A stretch of 22,584 bases of DNA. Origin: a virus. Position numbers and translations under genes: made by a program. The stretch is taken from positions 1 to 22,584 of IMG/VR virus record IMGVR_UViG_3300027763_000250; one strand, written 5' to 3'. Under the pieces are notes generated by a model. The model saw nothing but the letters and a program-made list of their open reading frames with translations. It was not told where the DNA came from and did not search any database. Shown here one piece after another: positions 14,856 through 22,458 of this stretch. Position 1 is the stretch's first letter. Each line of letters opens with the position of its first letter.

Positions 14856-15013
14856 AGGATGACGTTACCGCCGGAGAACGTTTTCACGTTTCCACGGTCC
14901 TTCAGGCGACGAAGCAAAGCGTTATTGTTGGTCACGTTGTCGGCCAGTTCACCGCTGCGGCTCTGAATGTTCGTCGCAATGATGTCACTGATCGAACTAT
15001 TGGCGAAAGCCAT
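14856..15013 (-). CDS. Major capsid protein, exon 1 (52 codons plus two bases of Leu53)
   Basis: Reads MAFANSSISDIIATNIQSRS and continues through ELADNVTNNNALLRRLKDRG to VKTFSGGNVIL before an in-frame UAA that belongs to the intron. This is the N-terminal arm typical of this capsid family, in which ADN(V/M)TxNNALL and SGGxxIL|QE are conserved; joining to exon 2 restores the expected ...GGNVIL-QEIMYND. AAAGGA sits seven bases before the ATG. The exon follows the scaffolding gene by 23 bases. It is only 53 codons and so is easily missed; without it the stretch between the endonuclease and scaffolding genes would appear empty. Spliced length is 333 residues. Confidence 0.9.
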
Positions 15014-15036
15014 TGGATAGTCCTTTCAAGGTGTGA

Positions 15037-16017
15037 TTAAAAACGCTCGTTCACACTGTCGAATTGTTCGAGCAGCATAGAGCGTCTATCTTGCGCTTTG
15101 GTAGAAGTCTTGGTGCCGGGTGTGGAACTTTTGACACTAACCGCTGCCGCCTTAGCTGCTTTCGCAGCCCGATTGGCCGACGATGATTTCTGAGCCGCAG
15201 CTTCTGCCTGTGAGCGTTGCTGGGTCTGCGAGAAAATATCGTCGTTAAGGCGAATCGCCTTTTCATAGGCGTCTTCTAACGTGCCCGCTACGCCACTCTG
15301 TAGGAGTTGGATCATGGTCGGACGCGCTTCTTCAAAATACTCTGCCTTACCAGCAAAGTTATTGATTTCACCCAGCAGAGATTGGTTTTCAGCCTGTTCC
15401 TGCTGCTGTTTAAAACCATTAATTTCCCCGCGAACGCTGTTTAGTTCGTTCTGCAAGGCATAATAATTGGGATCGACTGGTCCGACTTGTTGGTACGGAT
15501 CGACTTCACCCAAATTAATTCCATAGGACTGGGCCAGGCTGGCAAGGTATGCCCGCTTCTGATCCGGTGGGCTATTACGCAGCACATGGTCGGCTTCCAT
15601 AAGCGCCTTTACGGCGCGGGGAGCATCAATACCAAGGCCCTGAATGGTGTTCATATAAGGCTGGATAGCCTCATTCATCTGGTCGGCAAACTGGGCTTTT
15701 GAGCGCAAAGGCTCAATACCAGCCCGCATTTCTTCCTCACGCTTGTAGGCGTATTCCTGCAAGCGGGGATCGGCGGTCTGCCAGACTTCGTGATAATCGC
15801 GCTTCCAAGAGGAAGGCGGGCGCTTCCAGACGGGTTCTTCGACAGCCGGTTCAGCCTGGGCGGCGTCGTTTGCGGCTACATACTTGCCGTCTTCGGCGCG
15901 CGGCTTGGTCTGCTGTGGTTCGTTAGGCTCAATATCGTCAAATTGCTGGGCAAGCAGTTCTTTACGATCTACGCCCGTGTCTTCTGGAATGATCTGATCT
16001 TGGGTGTCCAAGTTCAT
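15037..16017 (-). CDS. Scaffolding protein
   Basis: A 326-residue, highly charged, helical protein between portal-side genes and the capsid gene, the usual place for the scaffold. It starts MNLDTQDQIIPEDTGVDRKE with an acidic disordered region, then PVWKRPPSSWKRDYHEVWQT, helices around PLRSKAQFADQMNEAIQPYM and YALQNELNSVRGEINGFKQQ, and ends in a basic region (SSSANRAAKAAKAAAVSVKS...MLLEQFDSVNERF). Scaffolds of this type contact the coat through the basic C-terminus. The WKRPPSSWKRDYHEVW phrase is recurrent in podovirus scaffolds I know. AAGGAG of the upstream gene end serves as its ribosome site and the start overlaps that gene by ATGA. No protease domain is present, so removal without cleavage or by another protein is expected. 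Confidence 0.82.
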   Translation of the reverse strand: MNLDTQDQIIPEDTGVDRKELLAQQFDDIEPNEPQQTKPRAEDGKYVAANDAAQAEPAVEEPVWKRPPSSWKRDYHEVWQTADPRLQEYAYKREEEMRAGIEPLRSKAQFADQMNEAIQPYMNTIQGLGIDAPRAVKALMEADHVLRNSPPDQKRAYLASLAQSYGINLGEVDPYQQVGPVDPNYYALQNELNSVRGEINGFKQQQEQAENQSLLGEINNFAGKAEYFEEARPTMIQLLQSGVAGTLEDAYEKAIRLNDDIFSQTQQRSQAEAAAQKSSSANRAAKAAKAAAVSVKSSTPGTKTSTKAQDRRSMLLEQFDSVNERF

Positions 16018-16361
16018 CGTCTCCTTAGTTGCGCCAGTATCTGATTAGCCTGGCGGTCACTCATATCGCCCAAACGCCTGTGCAACATCTCGCGGCGGCT
16101 AGTCGAAACCGGCGGCGGGGTGTTTTGCATTTTCTCGTTTCCGATCTCAATGCAGTTATGCTGGCGTAGATGTTCTCTATGCTTCGAACGCGAAGTAATT
16201 ATACTTCCGTCAACCATGCTCTTATATGGTTGAATGTCAAGCATAATCTGGTGGCCCTGTTTTGTATGCTTGTCGAGTTCTTCGCGGACCCATACGAGTT
16301 CTTCGTCTTGATACTCAGCCAGCAAGCCTTTTCTGTCGTATATTGCTTTGTATTTGCTCAT
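16014..16361 (-). CDS. Conserved small phage protein upstream of scaffold
   Basis: A 115-residue protein. It shows VREELDKHTKQGHQIMLDIQ, then YKSMVDGSIITSRSKHREHL and RQHNCIEIGNEKMQ. I recognise this SRSKHREHLRxHxCIEIGNE segment as a conserved module in podovirus head clusters; the paired His residues and Cys could bind a metal, but no complete zinc motif is evident. The C-terminus is helical and Arg-rich (RREMLHRRLGDMSDRQANQI). It overlaps both neighbours by ATGA, so it is translated with the repeat protein before it and the scaffold after it. Function is not established. Confidence 0.78.
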   Translation of the reverse strand: MSKYKAIYDRKGLLAEYQDEELVWVREELDKHTKQGHQIMLDIQPYKSMVDGSIITSRSKHREHLRQHNCIEIGNEKMQNTPPPVSTSRREMLHRRLGDMSDRQANQILAQLRRR

Positions 16362-17095
16362 AGAAGTACCATCAAATCTTCATCTTCCATTTCTAAGTAT
16401 TCGTTCCAAAGACGCTCAGTGCGGTCTAAGTCATTAATTAGCTTATCAAAATCTATGCTGGGTAATGACTTGCCGGTCTTTTTGCTAGACTTGGCTTTTA
16501 CTTCAAACCCAGCCGTAAGTTCTTTAGCTAGGGCTGGCTTGCCTTCAACAATACGCTCATACGCCGCAATAACATCGTCACGCTTGCGCTTAAGCCGTTG
16601 ATTTTCCTTGTCAAACCGCTTCTTTAGCTTCTTGTGATAGTCGCCGTCATGGGTGTCATCGACAATGATGATCGGGGCCGGGACGTAGATTACGTTGCCA
16701 GCCGTGCCGGTAGCTTCCACGCCGGTCAGTTCAAACGATACGCCGCCGTGGCTGACAGTGCCGACCTGGCCGGTGGCCTGAACGCCGGTCAGGGCAACTA
16801 TAATTTCGTCGTTTTCGGTGCCAACTTGGCCCGTAGCTTGGACGCCAGTCAGGGCTATTGTGGTGCTGGGTGTAACGCTCCCTGCGGCCCCTGTAGCGGC
16901 ATTTCCGGTCAGGGCGGTGTCTTCGGACGGGGTTTGCGTACCAACGGCCCCAGTGGCCTCTACGCCCGTCAGGGCAACGGTACGCGCGCCTACGCCTACG
17001 CTGCCGGGTGACCCCGTAGCAGCGTTGCCCGTAATTGGGAGGCTATCCCAATAGGCGTCATCCCATGTGCCTGTGTCCCACGGACCCTGCGCCAT
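16358..17095 (-). CDS. Repeat protein with basic coiled-coil C-terminus
   Basis: A 245-residue protein with three parts. Residues 1-19 are Trp/Asp-rich (MAQGPWDTGTWDDAYWDSL). Residues 20-135 hold six 20-21 residue repeats built on ALTGVxATGxVGT. Residues 140-245 are a charged helical region (YHKKLKKRFDKENQRLKRKR, then LTAGFEVKAKSSKKTGKS) ending acidic (EMEDEDLMVLL). The repeat type occurs in phage and marine virus proteins; I take it to form short beta hairpins on the virion surface or fibre-like rods. It follows a small structural gene by five bases and overlaps the next gene by ATGA. Role unknown; the split into repeat rod and basic coiled coil suggests a head or portal-vertex attached protein. 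Confidence 0.72.
   Translation of the reverse strand: MAQGPWDTGTWDDAYWDSLPITGNAATGSPGSVGVGARTVALTGVEATGAVGTQTPSEDTALTGNAATGAAGSVTPSTTIALTGVQATGQVGTENDEIIVALTGVQATGQVGTVSHGGVSFELTGVEATGTAGNVIYVPAPIIIVDDTHDGDYHKKLKKRFDKENQRLKRKRDDVIAAYERIVEGKPALAKELTAGFEVKAKSSKKTGKSLPSIDFDKLINDLDRTERLWNEYLEMEDEDLMVLL
16691..17035 (-). repeat. Six 20-21 residue coding repeats (ALTGVxATGxVGT)
   Basis: Units carry (I/L)TG at residues 21, 42, 62, 82, 102 and 123, so most are exactly 60 nt apart. The invariant part is LTG(V/N)xATGxxG, followed by a variable 7-8 residue loop. The fourth and fifth units share ALTGVQATGQVGT exactly, which suggests recent duplication; the others differ at both base and residue level. 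Confidence 0.9.
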
Positions 17096-17100
17096 AGGAG

Positions 17101-17556
17101 TTAAGCAATGCGGATAAGGGCGTTCGTCGCGTCACTGGTCGGCATGGTCAGCGTGAATGTCCCGGCAGTCACAGTCTGCGAGCCAAAGGTATGGGCCGAA
17201 ATAGCCTTGTTGCTCTGGGTCGAGTTGTAAATTAGGACGCAATCAAAGGCCGTGGTCAGCGTGACAGTCGTGTAGGTCAGGCTGGCTGAAGGCGTCCAAT
17301 AGCCAGTCGTGCCGCTAGTCGTGGGGGGGTTGGCATTGGTGACAGTAACGCCGCCAGCCGAGTAACCCGTGCCAGACACTTCGCCGGTCACAGTGTAGGC
17401 CGTGGTGGCCGCGTTGATCGTGGCCGAGGCTAGGTACAGCGCGGCCTTAAGCGTGTCCGCCCCCGTGCCCGCCCTAATGACAGTCGTACCAAGGGCATGG
17501 ATGCCAGACAGGATTTCGCCCTTAAAGGACGTTGCCATTGCTTGTGTGTTGCTCAC
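17101..17556 (-). CDS. Small beta-rich head protein
   Basis: A 151-residue protein read from a GTG that overlaps the upstream TGA (GTGA). It begins MSNTQAMATSFKGEILSGIH, with a helix at about residues 10-25, then a beta-rich body with many Thr/Ala strands (AALYLASATINAATTAYTVT, GVTVTNANPPTTSGTTGYWT, SHTFGSQTV-type ending). I have seen proteins starting SFKxEILxGxH next to portal genes in other podoviruses, where they are unannotated virion proteins. A head decoration or connector role is plausible. An internal ATG seven codons in is an alternative start. Confidence 0.72.
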   Translation of the reverse strand: MSNTQAMATSFKGEILSGIHALGTTVIRAGTGADTLKAALYLASATINAATTAYTVTGEVSGTGYSAGGVTVTNANPPTTSGTTGYWTPSASLTYTTVTLTTAFDCVLIYNSTQSNKAISAHTFGSQTVTAGTFTLTMPTSDATNALIRIA

Positions 17557-17741
17557 GAAAAGCCTCCAATTTCAGTTACGGAAATCATGGGTTTCTTCAG
17601 ATGGACATGGACCGAGCGGTGGACCATTTCATCGCCATCCCAGTATTCAACCCAAGTAGTTGATTCATTGTCGTCTTCAAACTGGCCTTCGCGCTTTTCA
17701 AGCAACGCTTCGTCCATATTGCCCTTAGTCGTTGTAATCAC
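17553..17741 (-). CDS. Small acidic protein between portal and head genes
   Basis: A 62-residue protein started by a GTG that overlaps the portal TGA (GTGA); an in-frame ATG lies eight codons later. It has an acidic N-terminal half (EALLEKREGQFEDDNES) and a strand pattern TTWVEYWDGDEMVHRSVHVH. No family is recognised. Overlaps with the genes on both sides support it as a real, translationally coupled gene. Function unknown. Confidence 0.65.
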   Translation of the reverse strand: MITTTKGNMDEALLEKREGQFEDDNESTTWVEYWDGDEMVHRSVHVHLKKPMISVTEIGGFS

Positions 17742-20044
17742 TGGATCATCCCCTGCGGAGCAGCCTGTACCGGTTCAACACCCATCGCCCGACCATCAGG
17801 GCCGCGCACGATCCGCTTAGGCGCACTGGCGGCCTGAAGTACATCATGGAGCTTCTGCATGGACTCGCCGTGCATATTCGCCATGTTGTTCTGGGCATTG
17901 GTCATTTGGTCCATTGCCATGCGGACGTTATCGCCAAGTTCCTTGGTGATAGTCTCAGACGCAGCCTGCTGGGCCTCGATCATAGGCAGGTCCATGCCGG
18001 GGTTGGCCCCAATGCGGGCAACCATGATCTTGGTAGCCGCGTCCAGTTCAGTCTTCCAGCGGTCAAACTGCTCCTTAGCCGCAAGCTCCTGCATCTTAAG
18101 CTGGGCTTCGTGCTGCTGACGCTGGCCTTCAAGCTGAGACTCCATTTGCAGCTTCATCTGCTCAATCTGCATGTCAGCCTGTGCGCGCGCCTGCTGGCCT
18201 TGCGTATCGGCCTGCATCTTCATCTGGGCAGTCTTCTCAGCCGCTTGCGCCTTGAGCATCTCAGGATTGGGCTGCGGGTTCTGGGCCTTCTGGGCGCTTG
18301 CTTCAGCCATCTTTTGCAATGCAGCGTCAATGGACCCTTCGATGGTCCGGGCCTGTTTAAACCCGCCAATGCCAAACTTTATCATGTCCATAAGCATCGG
18401 CACCATCTCAGGCGATGCCTGACCAGCCGGAACAGCCTCGCGCAGGAAGTTGGAGAATGCCGTCATAAACTCAACGCGGTCTTGCTTGTTCTGGTTCTCG
18501 TCAAGCTGGACCAGACTGTCAGCGGCGACCTGAATGCGGAACGAACGAAGGGGGCTATCCTGCATCAGTTGCAATGCTTGGGGGATCATCTGCTGATCGG
18601 CAGGGGACATTTGCTCAGCCGCAGCTAGACGCAGGATAGTTTCAGGTTGGAACTTGGTGCAGATAATCTGCGCCTTTAGGCGGAGGAGTTCGCTCGCAAA
18701 GAGTGCAACGCTTTCCTGCATAGCTCGCAGTCGCAGCCCTGCATATTGCCCCTTAAGCTGTTGGGCCGTGGCCGATTCAGAAGCCGCGCCAGCGCCGCGC
18801 AGAATGTCTGAAATGCCCGTAATTTCATAGATCTGCCCCTTAATGTTGGCCTGTGCCTGATAACAATTAATGAGCGCGGAGGCCAACGTCTCGATGGGCA
18901 GAAGGTCGATAGAACCCTTCAGGCCGCCCTTCTCGCTGAAGGCCATCCATTTATCGACGGGGATCAACGTATTGTTGTCCCCTTCTGTCAATAAACGCTG
19001 TAGTGCTGGCTGCGAAGCATCATACACACCACGGACGCGCAGGGATTTAACCAGACCGTCAATGCGGTCGGTCAGAATGTCGAGTTCATTGGCCTGATCC
19101 TGATACAGGATAAAATCAGGCACTGGGATGAGGCTGTCGCTGGTCGTCGTCGCGTACAACGGCTTGGCGCACGGGAAGAAGCCTTCCAAGCCAAGCGGGT
19201 CGTCTCGCTCGTCCAGCAGTTCAACATAGTTCTCCATGAGCCAGTAAACCTTAGCGGTTTCCTTGTCCCACAGTTCGCAGACTTTAGCCTTGTCGTTGTT
19301 CTTGGACGCTTGGCCATACTTGGTCAGGCCATCTGGGCTGCTGTTAAACGAAATCTTTTTAGCAAGCTTCTTGCCAAAGCGTTCCGTTACGGCATCCTTG
19401 GACATATAAACCCAGCGCCAGACTTGGGTTACTTCCTCCCAAGTACGCGCACAAGAGTGGCCAAAATCGCGCCAATGAACGTAATCGGTGGGGGCGCACT
19501 CATAGTCAATTTCTTCAGGGGGGCCTTCGGTTCCAGCGGTTTGGTTGTGGATGTCGCCTTCCGCGTCGCGGCTTTCGCCTTCTTCAATGTCTTCGGTGAT
19601 TTGGTAGCCATCTTCGGGAACGTCCTGCTGCTTGATATGCGGGTCATAGCGCACCCACGACACGCCGCGCCCGCCGAGGAAACGATCTTCTACGGCATGA
19701 CGCATAGACGAACGAAAATCAGGGTAATGCTCAATCTCGTAATCAAGGGCGCGTTCGATCAACAAGGACGCAACGCGGCCCACTGGATCGTTATCGCCGA
19801 ACCGCCGGGAGACATCGGCCTTGGGCAGACGGGCGTACACAGCCGGAACTAACGTGTTAACATTGGACCACAGAATGTTGAACCGCGCAGCCTCATTCGC
19901 CATGCCGGTGCCAGTACCTTGGTCATCCCGGTAACGACGAATGATCCGCGTAGTCCGCGCTTCCCACTTCTTATATTCATTGTTGTAAGCATGAATATTG
20001 CCAAGAAGTTTCTGGACAGTCGAATCGACTTTTTCCAATGCCAT
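17738..20044 (-). CDS. Portal protein (P22-like podovirus type)
   Basis: A 768-residue protein, the size expected for large podovirus portals. The N-terminal region reads MALEKVDSTVQKLLGNIHAY, KKWEARTTRIIRRYRDDQGT, RFNILWSNVNTLVPAVYARL and PVGRVASLLIERALDYEIEH, a succession characteristic of the P22-type portal family. The middle includes VSWVRYDPHI, ILYQDQANELDILTDRIDGL (wing/stem area) and YEITGISDILRGAGAASESA. From about residue 590 to 720 it is a long Gln/Ala/Lys coiled coil (AAEKTAQMKMQADTQGQQAR...), like the barrel extension of P22. It forms the dodecameric ring at the packaging vertex. AAGGAATTAG precedes the ATG. Family confidence is high; no truncation seen. Confidence 0.92.
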   Translation of the reverse strand: MALEKVDSTVQKLLGNIHAYNNEYKKWEARTTRIIRRYRDDQGTGTGMANEAARFNILWSNVNTLVPAVYARLPKADVSRRFGDNDPVGRVASLLIERALDYEIEHYPDFRSSMRHAVEDRFLGGRGVSWVRYDPHIKQQDVPEDGYQITEDIEEGESRDAEGDIHNQTAGTEGPPEEIDYECAPTDYVHWRDFGHSCARTWEEVTQVWRWVYMSKDAVTERFGKKLAKKISFNSSPDGLTKYGQASKNNDKAKVCELWDKETAKVYWLMENYVELLDERDDPLGLEGFFPCAKPLYATTTSDSLIPVPDFILYQDQANELDILTDRIDGLVKSLRVRGVYDASQPALQRLLTEGDNNTLIPVDKWMAFSEKGGLKGSIDLLPIETLASALINCYQAQANIKGQIYEITGISDILRGAGAASESATAQQLKGQYAGLRLRAMQESVALFASELLRLKAQIICTKFQPETILRLAAAEQMSPADQQMIPQALQLMQDSPLRSFRIQVAADSLVQLDENQNKQDRVEFMTAFSNFLREAVPAGQASPEMVPMLMDMIKFGIGGFKQARTIEGSIDAALQKMAEASAQKAQNPQPNPEMLKAQAAEKTAQMKMQADTQGQQARAQADMQIEQMKLQMESQLEGQRQQHEAQLKMQELAAKEQFDRWKTELDAATKIMVARIGANPGMDLPMIEAQQAASETITKELGDNVRMAMDQMTNAQNNMANMHGESMQKLHDVLQAASAPKRIVRGPDGRAMGVEPVQAAPQGMIQ

Positions 20045-20066
20045 AGTCTAATTCCTTAATGACGTA

Positions 20067-20342
20067 TTAACGCGGCGGCATACCACCGGGCGGCATCATG
20101 GGACGCTGGGGCATACCCATCGGGCCGCCCATTGGCTGCGGCGTCATTGTGCCGTTGATCTGCATGGGGACGCCCTGCGGAGCGCCCATCGGGTCACCCA
20201 TCGGCGGGCCGCCCATCGGAGCCATGTCAGGCGGGGGCATAGGCGCGCCGCCCATCTGAGCGCCGTCAGGCGCGGGGCCTGCTGGCTGGGCCAGCTTCAT
20301 ACGTTGCATGATTTGCGCTAGGCGCTGTGGGTCGATAGCCAT
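20067..20342 (-). CDS. Pro/Met/Gly-rich small protein upstream of portal
   Basis: A 91-residue protein starting MAIDPQRLAQIMQRMKLAQP. The frame is open further upstream (to 20456), but AAGGA stands right before the ATG at 20342 and the upstream codons belong to the preceding gene in another frame. After a short helix the sequence is almost all Pro, Met, Gly and Gln (GGAPMPPPDMAPMGGPPMGD and similar), so it should be disordered. Such Pro/Met-rich small genes between terminase and portal recur in podoviruses of this type, with no known role. The portal gene follows after 22 bases. Confidence 0.68.
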   Translation of the reverse strand: MAIDPQRLAQIMQRMKLAQPAGPAPDGAQMGGAPMPPPDMAPMGGPPMGDPMGAPQGVPMQINGTMTPQPMGGPMGMPQRPMMPPGGMPPR

Positions 20343-20352
20343 GTAATGTTCC

Positions 20353-20640
20353 TTACTTGTTACGACTAGAAATTGCTGCGGCCTTGGACTTTGCGTCTGC
20401 CTTGCTGGACGCACCCCAAGCCCGTAATGCCAATGCCAAGCGGGTAGGCTTGCCATCCTTCTCCATTGGACCCGGCATACCGCCCATCCGAGCCAGAAAT
20501 GACGCGCGGCGTGGATTGTCGCCAGCCTTGACCGGCGGCTTTAGCGTCCCGCCCGTCTCAGCCTTATAGGACGCGCGCCCCTTGGCGTTTAAACCGCCCT
20601 TGGCATTCTTACCTTCCTTGCGCGTCCATGCTGCGGTCAT
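20353..20640 (-). CDS. Basic small protein, DUF6321-like
   Basis: A 95-residue protein beginning MTAAWTRKEGKNAKGGLNAK. The segment GGLNAKGRASYKAETGGTLK followed by NPRRASFLARMGGMPGPMEK and KPTRLALALRAWG closely fits a small conserved phage protein I associate with DUF6321. It is very basic, with no acidic cluster, and could bind nucleic acid. Its ATG overlaps the TGA of the preceding basic gene (ATGA). It sits in the packaging cluster between terminase and portal genes. Role unknown; a DNA-associated or head protein is a guess. Confidence 0.75.
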   Translation of the reverse strand: MTAAWTRKEGKNAKGGLNAKGRASYKAETGGTLKPPVKAGDNPRRASFLARMGGMPGPMEKDGKPTRLALALRAWGASSKADAKSKAAAISSRNK

Positions 20641-20801
20641 GTGCTGTCCTTCTTAGCGCCCTTGGCAGTCTTGGCAGACTCCTTGAACGCGCTGGCAGTC
20701 GGCGCACCCGGCTCGCCTGGCTTACGCATACGCTCGCCGGACCCCGCCTTGATCCGCTCCTGCTTCGCAAGGATATTGGCGTATAGCCCAGCCTTACTCA
20801 C
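20637..20801 (-). CDS. Small basic protein with GTG start
   Basis: A 54-residue protein beginning (V/M)SKAGLYANILAKQERIKA and then GSGERMRKPGEPGAPTASAF, a compact sequence motif (KAGLYANIxAKxxRIKxGSGExMRKPG) that I recognise in many phage packaging clusters. I place the start at a GTG that overlaps the TGA of the upstream gene (GTGA), which gives exactly the family N-terminus; an in-frame start 18 codons earlier yields an implausible His/Arg-rich leader. It is basic, similar in style to its downstream neighbour, and overlaps that gene by ATGA. Function unknown. Confidence 0.78.
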   Translation of the reverse strand: MSKAGLYANILAKQERIKAGSGERMRKPGEPGAPTASAFKESAKTAKGAKKDST

Positions 20802-21118
20802 GAGAAGATACCGACAGCCATGACTTCTACGCCAGCGCCCGTGGTGATCTTCCACGCGCCGTTGGCCGACACAGCATTAAGTTCAATGTTGTACACGCCG
20901 GGGATTACAGACGCGCTGGCCGGAAGGACCGTGTGCGTGAGGATGCCCGCGCCGGACCCATCGACAATCAAGACATTGCCAGTCGCGCCAGTCGTGACCG
21001 TGCAGATCAAGCGATGCAAATAGTCGCCAACTGCGCCAGTCGGACCAAGAACCTGAGCCGAGGCACTTGCCGCGATATGCTCATAAAAATACCGATATGG
21101 GTTGTTTACGCCGCTCAT
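20798..21118 (-). CDS. Small beta-rich protein downstream of terminase
   Basis: A 106-residue protein starting MSGVNNPYRYFYEHIAASAS, followed by strands AVGDYLHRLICTVTTGATGN, GILTHTVLPASASVIPGVYN and GAWKITTGAGVEVMAVGIFS. The order and the IPGVYNIELNAVSANGAWKI phrase suggest a small beta sandwich, such as a head decoration or fibre-tip protein. It starts with an ATGA overlap on the terminase stop and ends with a GTGA overlap on the next gene. I recognise the general type from phage packaging clusters but not a named function. Confidence 0.68.
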   Translation of the reverse strand: MSGVNNPYRYFYEHIAASASAQVLGPTGAVGDYLHRLICTVTTGATGNVLIVDGSGAGILTHTVLPASASVIPGVYNIELNAVSANGAWKITTGAGVEVMAVGIFS

Positions 21119-22452
21119 AGTCTAGCCCTTCTCTTTGTCTTCTGTGATGCCCACATATCATTCAATGTGGCCGTATTGGTCCTGCCCACAATTAGCGGGC
21201 GCTCGCTCGCCATGATCTTAGGGGCCACTTCGCCCCGCCATGCAACAGCCAGCATACGAAATGCGTCTGCGGGGTGCGAACACCAATTGTGCTTGGGAGC
21301 CGCGCGGAACGCCTTCTTGTCCTCATCATACTCGCGCTCATACTGGCGCAAAGCCTCAATGCCTTCAGCGCATTTGCGTTCGTCAAAGTAGCACTTGGGC
21401 AGCGTCATACGCACAGCTTGGATGCCATCTTGTACGCCCAGGTCTGGCACAACATTGATGTTCGCCAGGCCAAGGTGTTCAGCCAATTGCTCAATGATCG
21501 ACTTGCCTTGCGCCGCAAGCGTCTTGGCTCTGGCGTCATGTGGCAGGTAATGCTTGTTGTAATGGTATGGCTTGTTTGCAACGACTTCTGCAATGTCTTT
21601 AATGCTTGCGCCTGAGACAGCATAATAGTCAATAACGTGGACTTCATTGCTGACCACTTGATACCACCAAATGGCCGTGTCATCCCTAAAGCCCAAGTCC
21701 CACGCAGTGTAGGTTGGTAGGGCCGGGTCATAGGAAACTTCGCCAATGCGGTTTTGGTCCTGCGCCTCGCGCATCTCGACGCCGTAGAACGCGCCAAGGA
21801 TCGCAGCCTCAAAGCTGCACTCGTATTCCTGCATATACTGGTCAGGCGTAATCTGCGCCTTGACGGCATCAAGTTCGTACTGGGGCAGCAAACCACTGTC
21901 AGTCGCCGTCAGTCTAAGGAGAAACCAGTCTTTGGGGTTTTTCTTGGCGTCCGAGTAAATATCCCAGAATTGATTCTTACCTTTAGGAGTGCCCGCAAAA
22001 ACCGCCCAGCCCTGCTTATCAGATAGCGTAGGACGGATAACATGGCCCCAAACGCTAGGGCGAAAATCGCCATACTCATCCATAAAGATACCATCAAAAC
22101 CCAGCCCACGCATAGCATCAGCATTGTCAGCGCCGAAAAGCCGTATCCGAGCACCCGTAACAAGATCAATTTGCAACTCCGCTTCGTTAGAAGATTGAGC
22201 AATAGGCAAACTAAACCGCTTCAAATAATCCCACGCCACGCTCTTAGCCTGGCTGCGGAACGGTGCAATGTACGCGAACTGTGGGTTGGCCGTCTTGCAC
22301 ATGACCGCCGCCCGTATGATGTCGTTGATTGCCGCAACCGTCTTGCCAGCCCGGCGATGCGCAACAAGGCAAGCCCACCGCTGCGTCCGGTCATGGAAAG
22401 GCATGAACGCAGAACGCGGTTCGTAGCCAATGCTGATCTGCTTAACAGCCAT
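21115..22452 (-). CDS. terL: Terminase large subunit
   Basis: A 445-residue DNA-packaging motor of about the usual length. The ATPase domain has the Walker A loop HRRAGKT (residues 32-38), FAYIAPFRSQAKSVAWDYLK (59-78), the Walker B strand GIFMDEYGD (121-129) and the coupling motif FAGTPKGKNQ (152-161). The nuclease domain carries YTAWDLGFRDDTA (248-260), with Asp252 in the first metal-binding position, a second Asp in VIDYYAVSG, and the terminal HPADAFRMLAVAW motif. It powers DNA entry into the prohead through the portal and cuts concatemers. It starts six bases after the small-subunit stop, with little Shine-Dalgarno sequence, so translation may depend on coupling. No intron or intein is seen in it. 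Confidence 0.97.
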   Translation of the reverse strand: MAVKQISIGYEPRSAFMPFHDRTQRWACLVAHRRAGKTVAAINDIIRAAVMCKTANPQFAYIAPFRSQAKSVAWDYLKRFSLPIAQSSNEAELQIDLVTGARIRLFGADNADAMRGLGFDGIFMDEYGDFRPSVWGHVIRPTLSDKQGWAVFAGTPKGKNQFWDIYSDAKKNPKDWFLLRLTATDSGLLPQYELDAVKAQITPDQYMQEYECSFEAAILGAFYGVEMREAQDQNRIGEVSYDPALPTYTAWDLGFRDDTAIWWYQVVSNEVHVIDYYAVSGASIKDIAEVVANKPYHYNKHYLPHDARAKTLAAQGKSIIEQLAEHLGLANINVVPDLGVQDGIQAVRMTLPKCYFDERKCAEGIEALRQYEREYDEDKKAFRAAPKHNWCSHPADAFRMLAVAWRGEVAPKIMASERPLIVGRTNTATLNDMWASQKTKRRARL

Positions 22453-22458
22453 CCAAAC

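Noticed and set aside
17846-18628. A 260-codon plus-strand open frame rich in Leu and His opposite the portal gene.
   Set aside because: It mirrors the Gln/Lys/Glu-rich coiled-coil part of the portal, which turns into Leu/His-rich sequence on the other strand. No ribosome site or coupling was seen.
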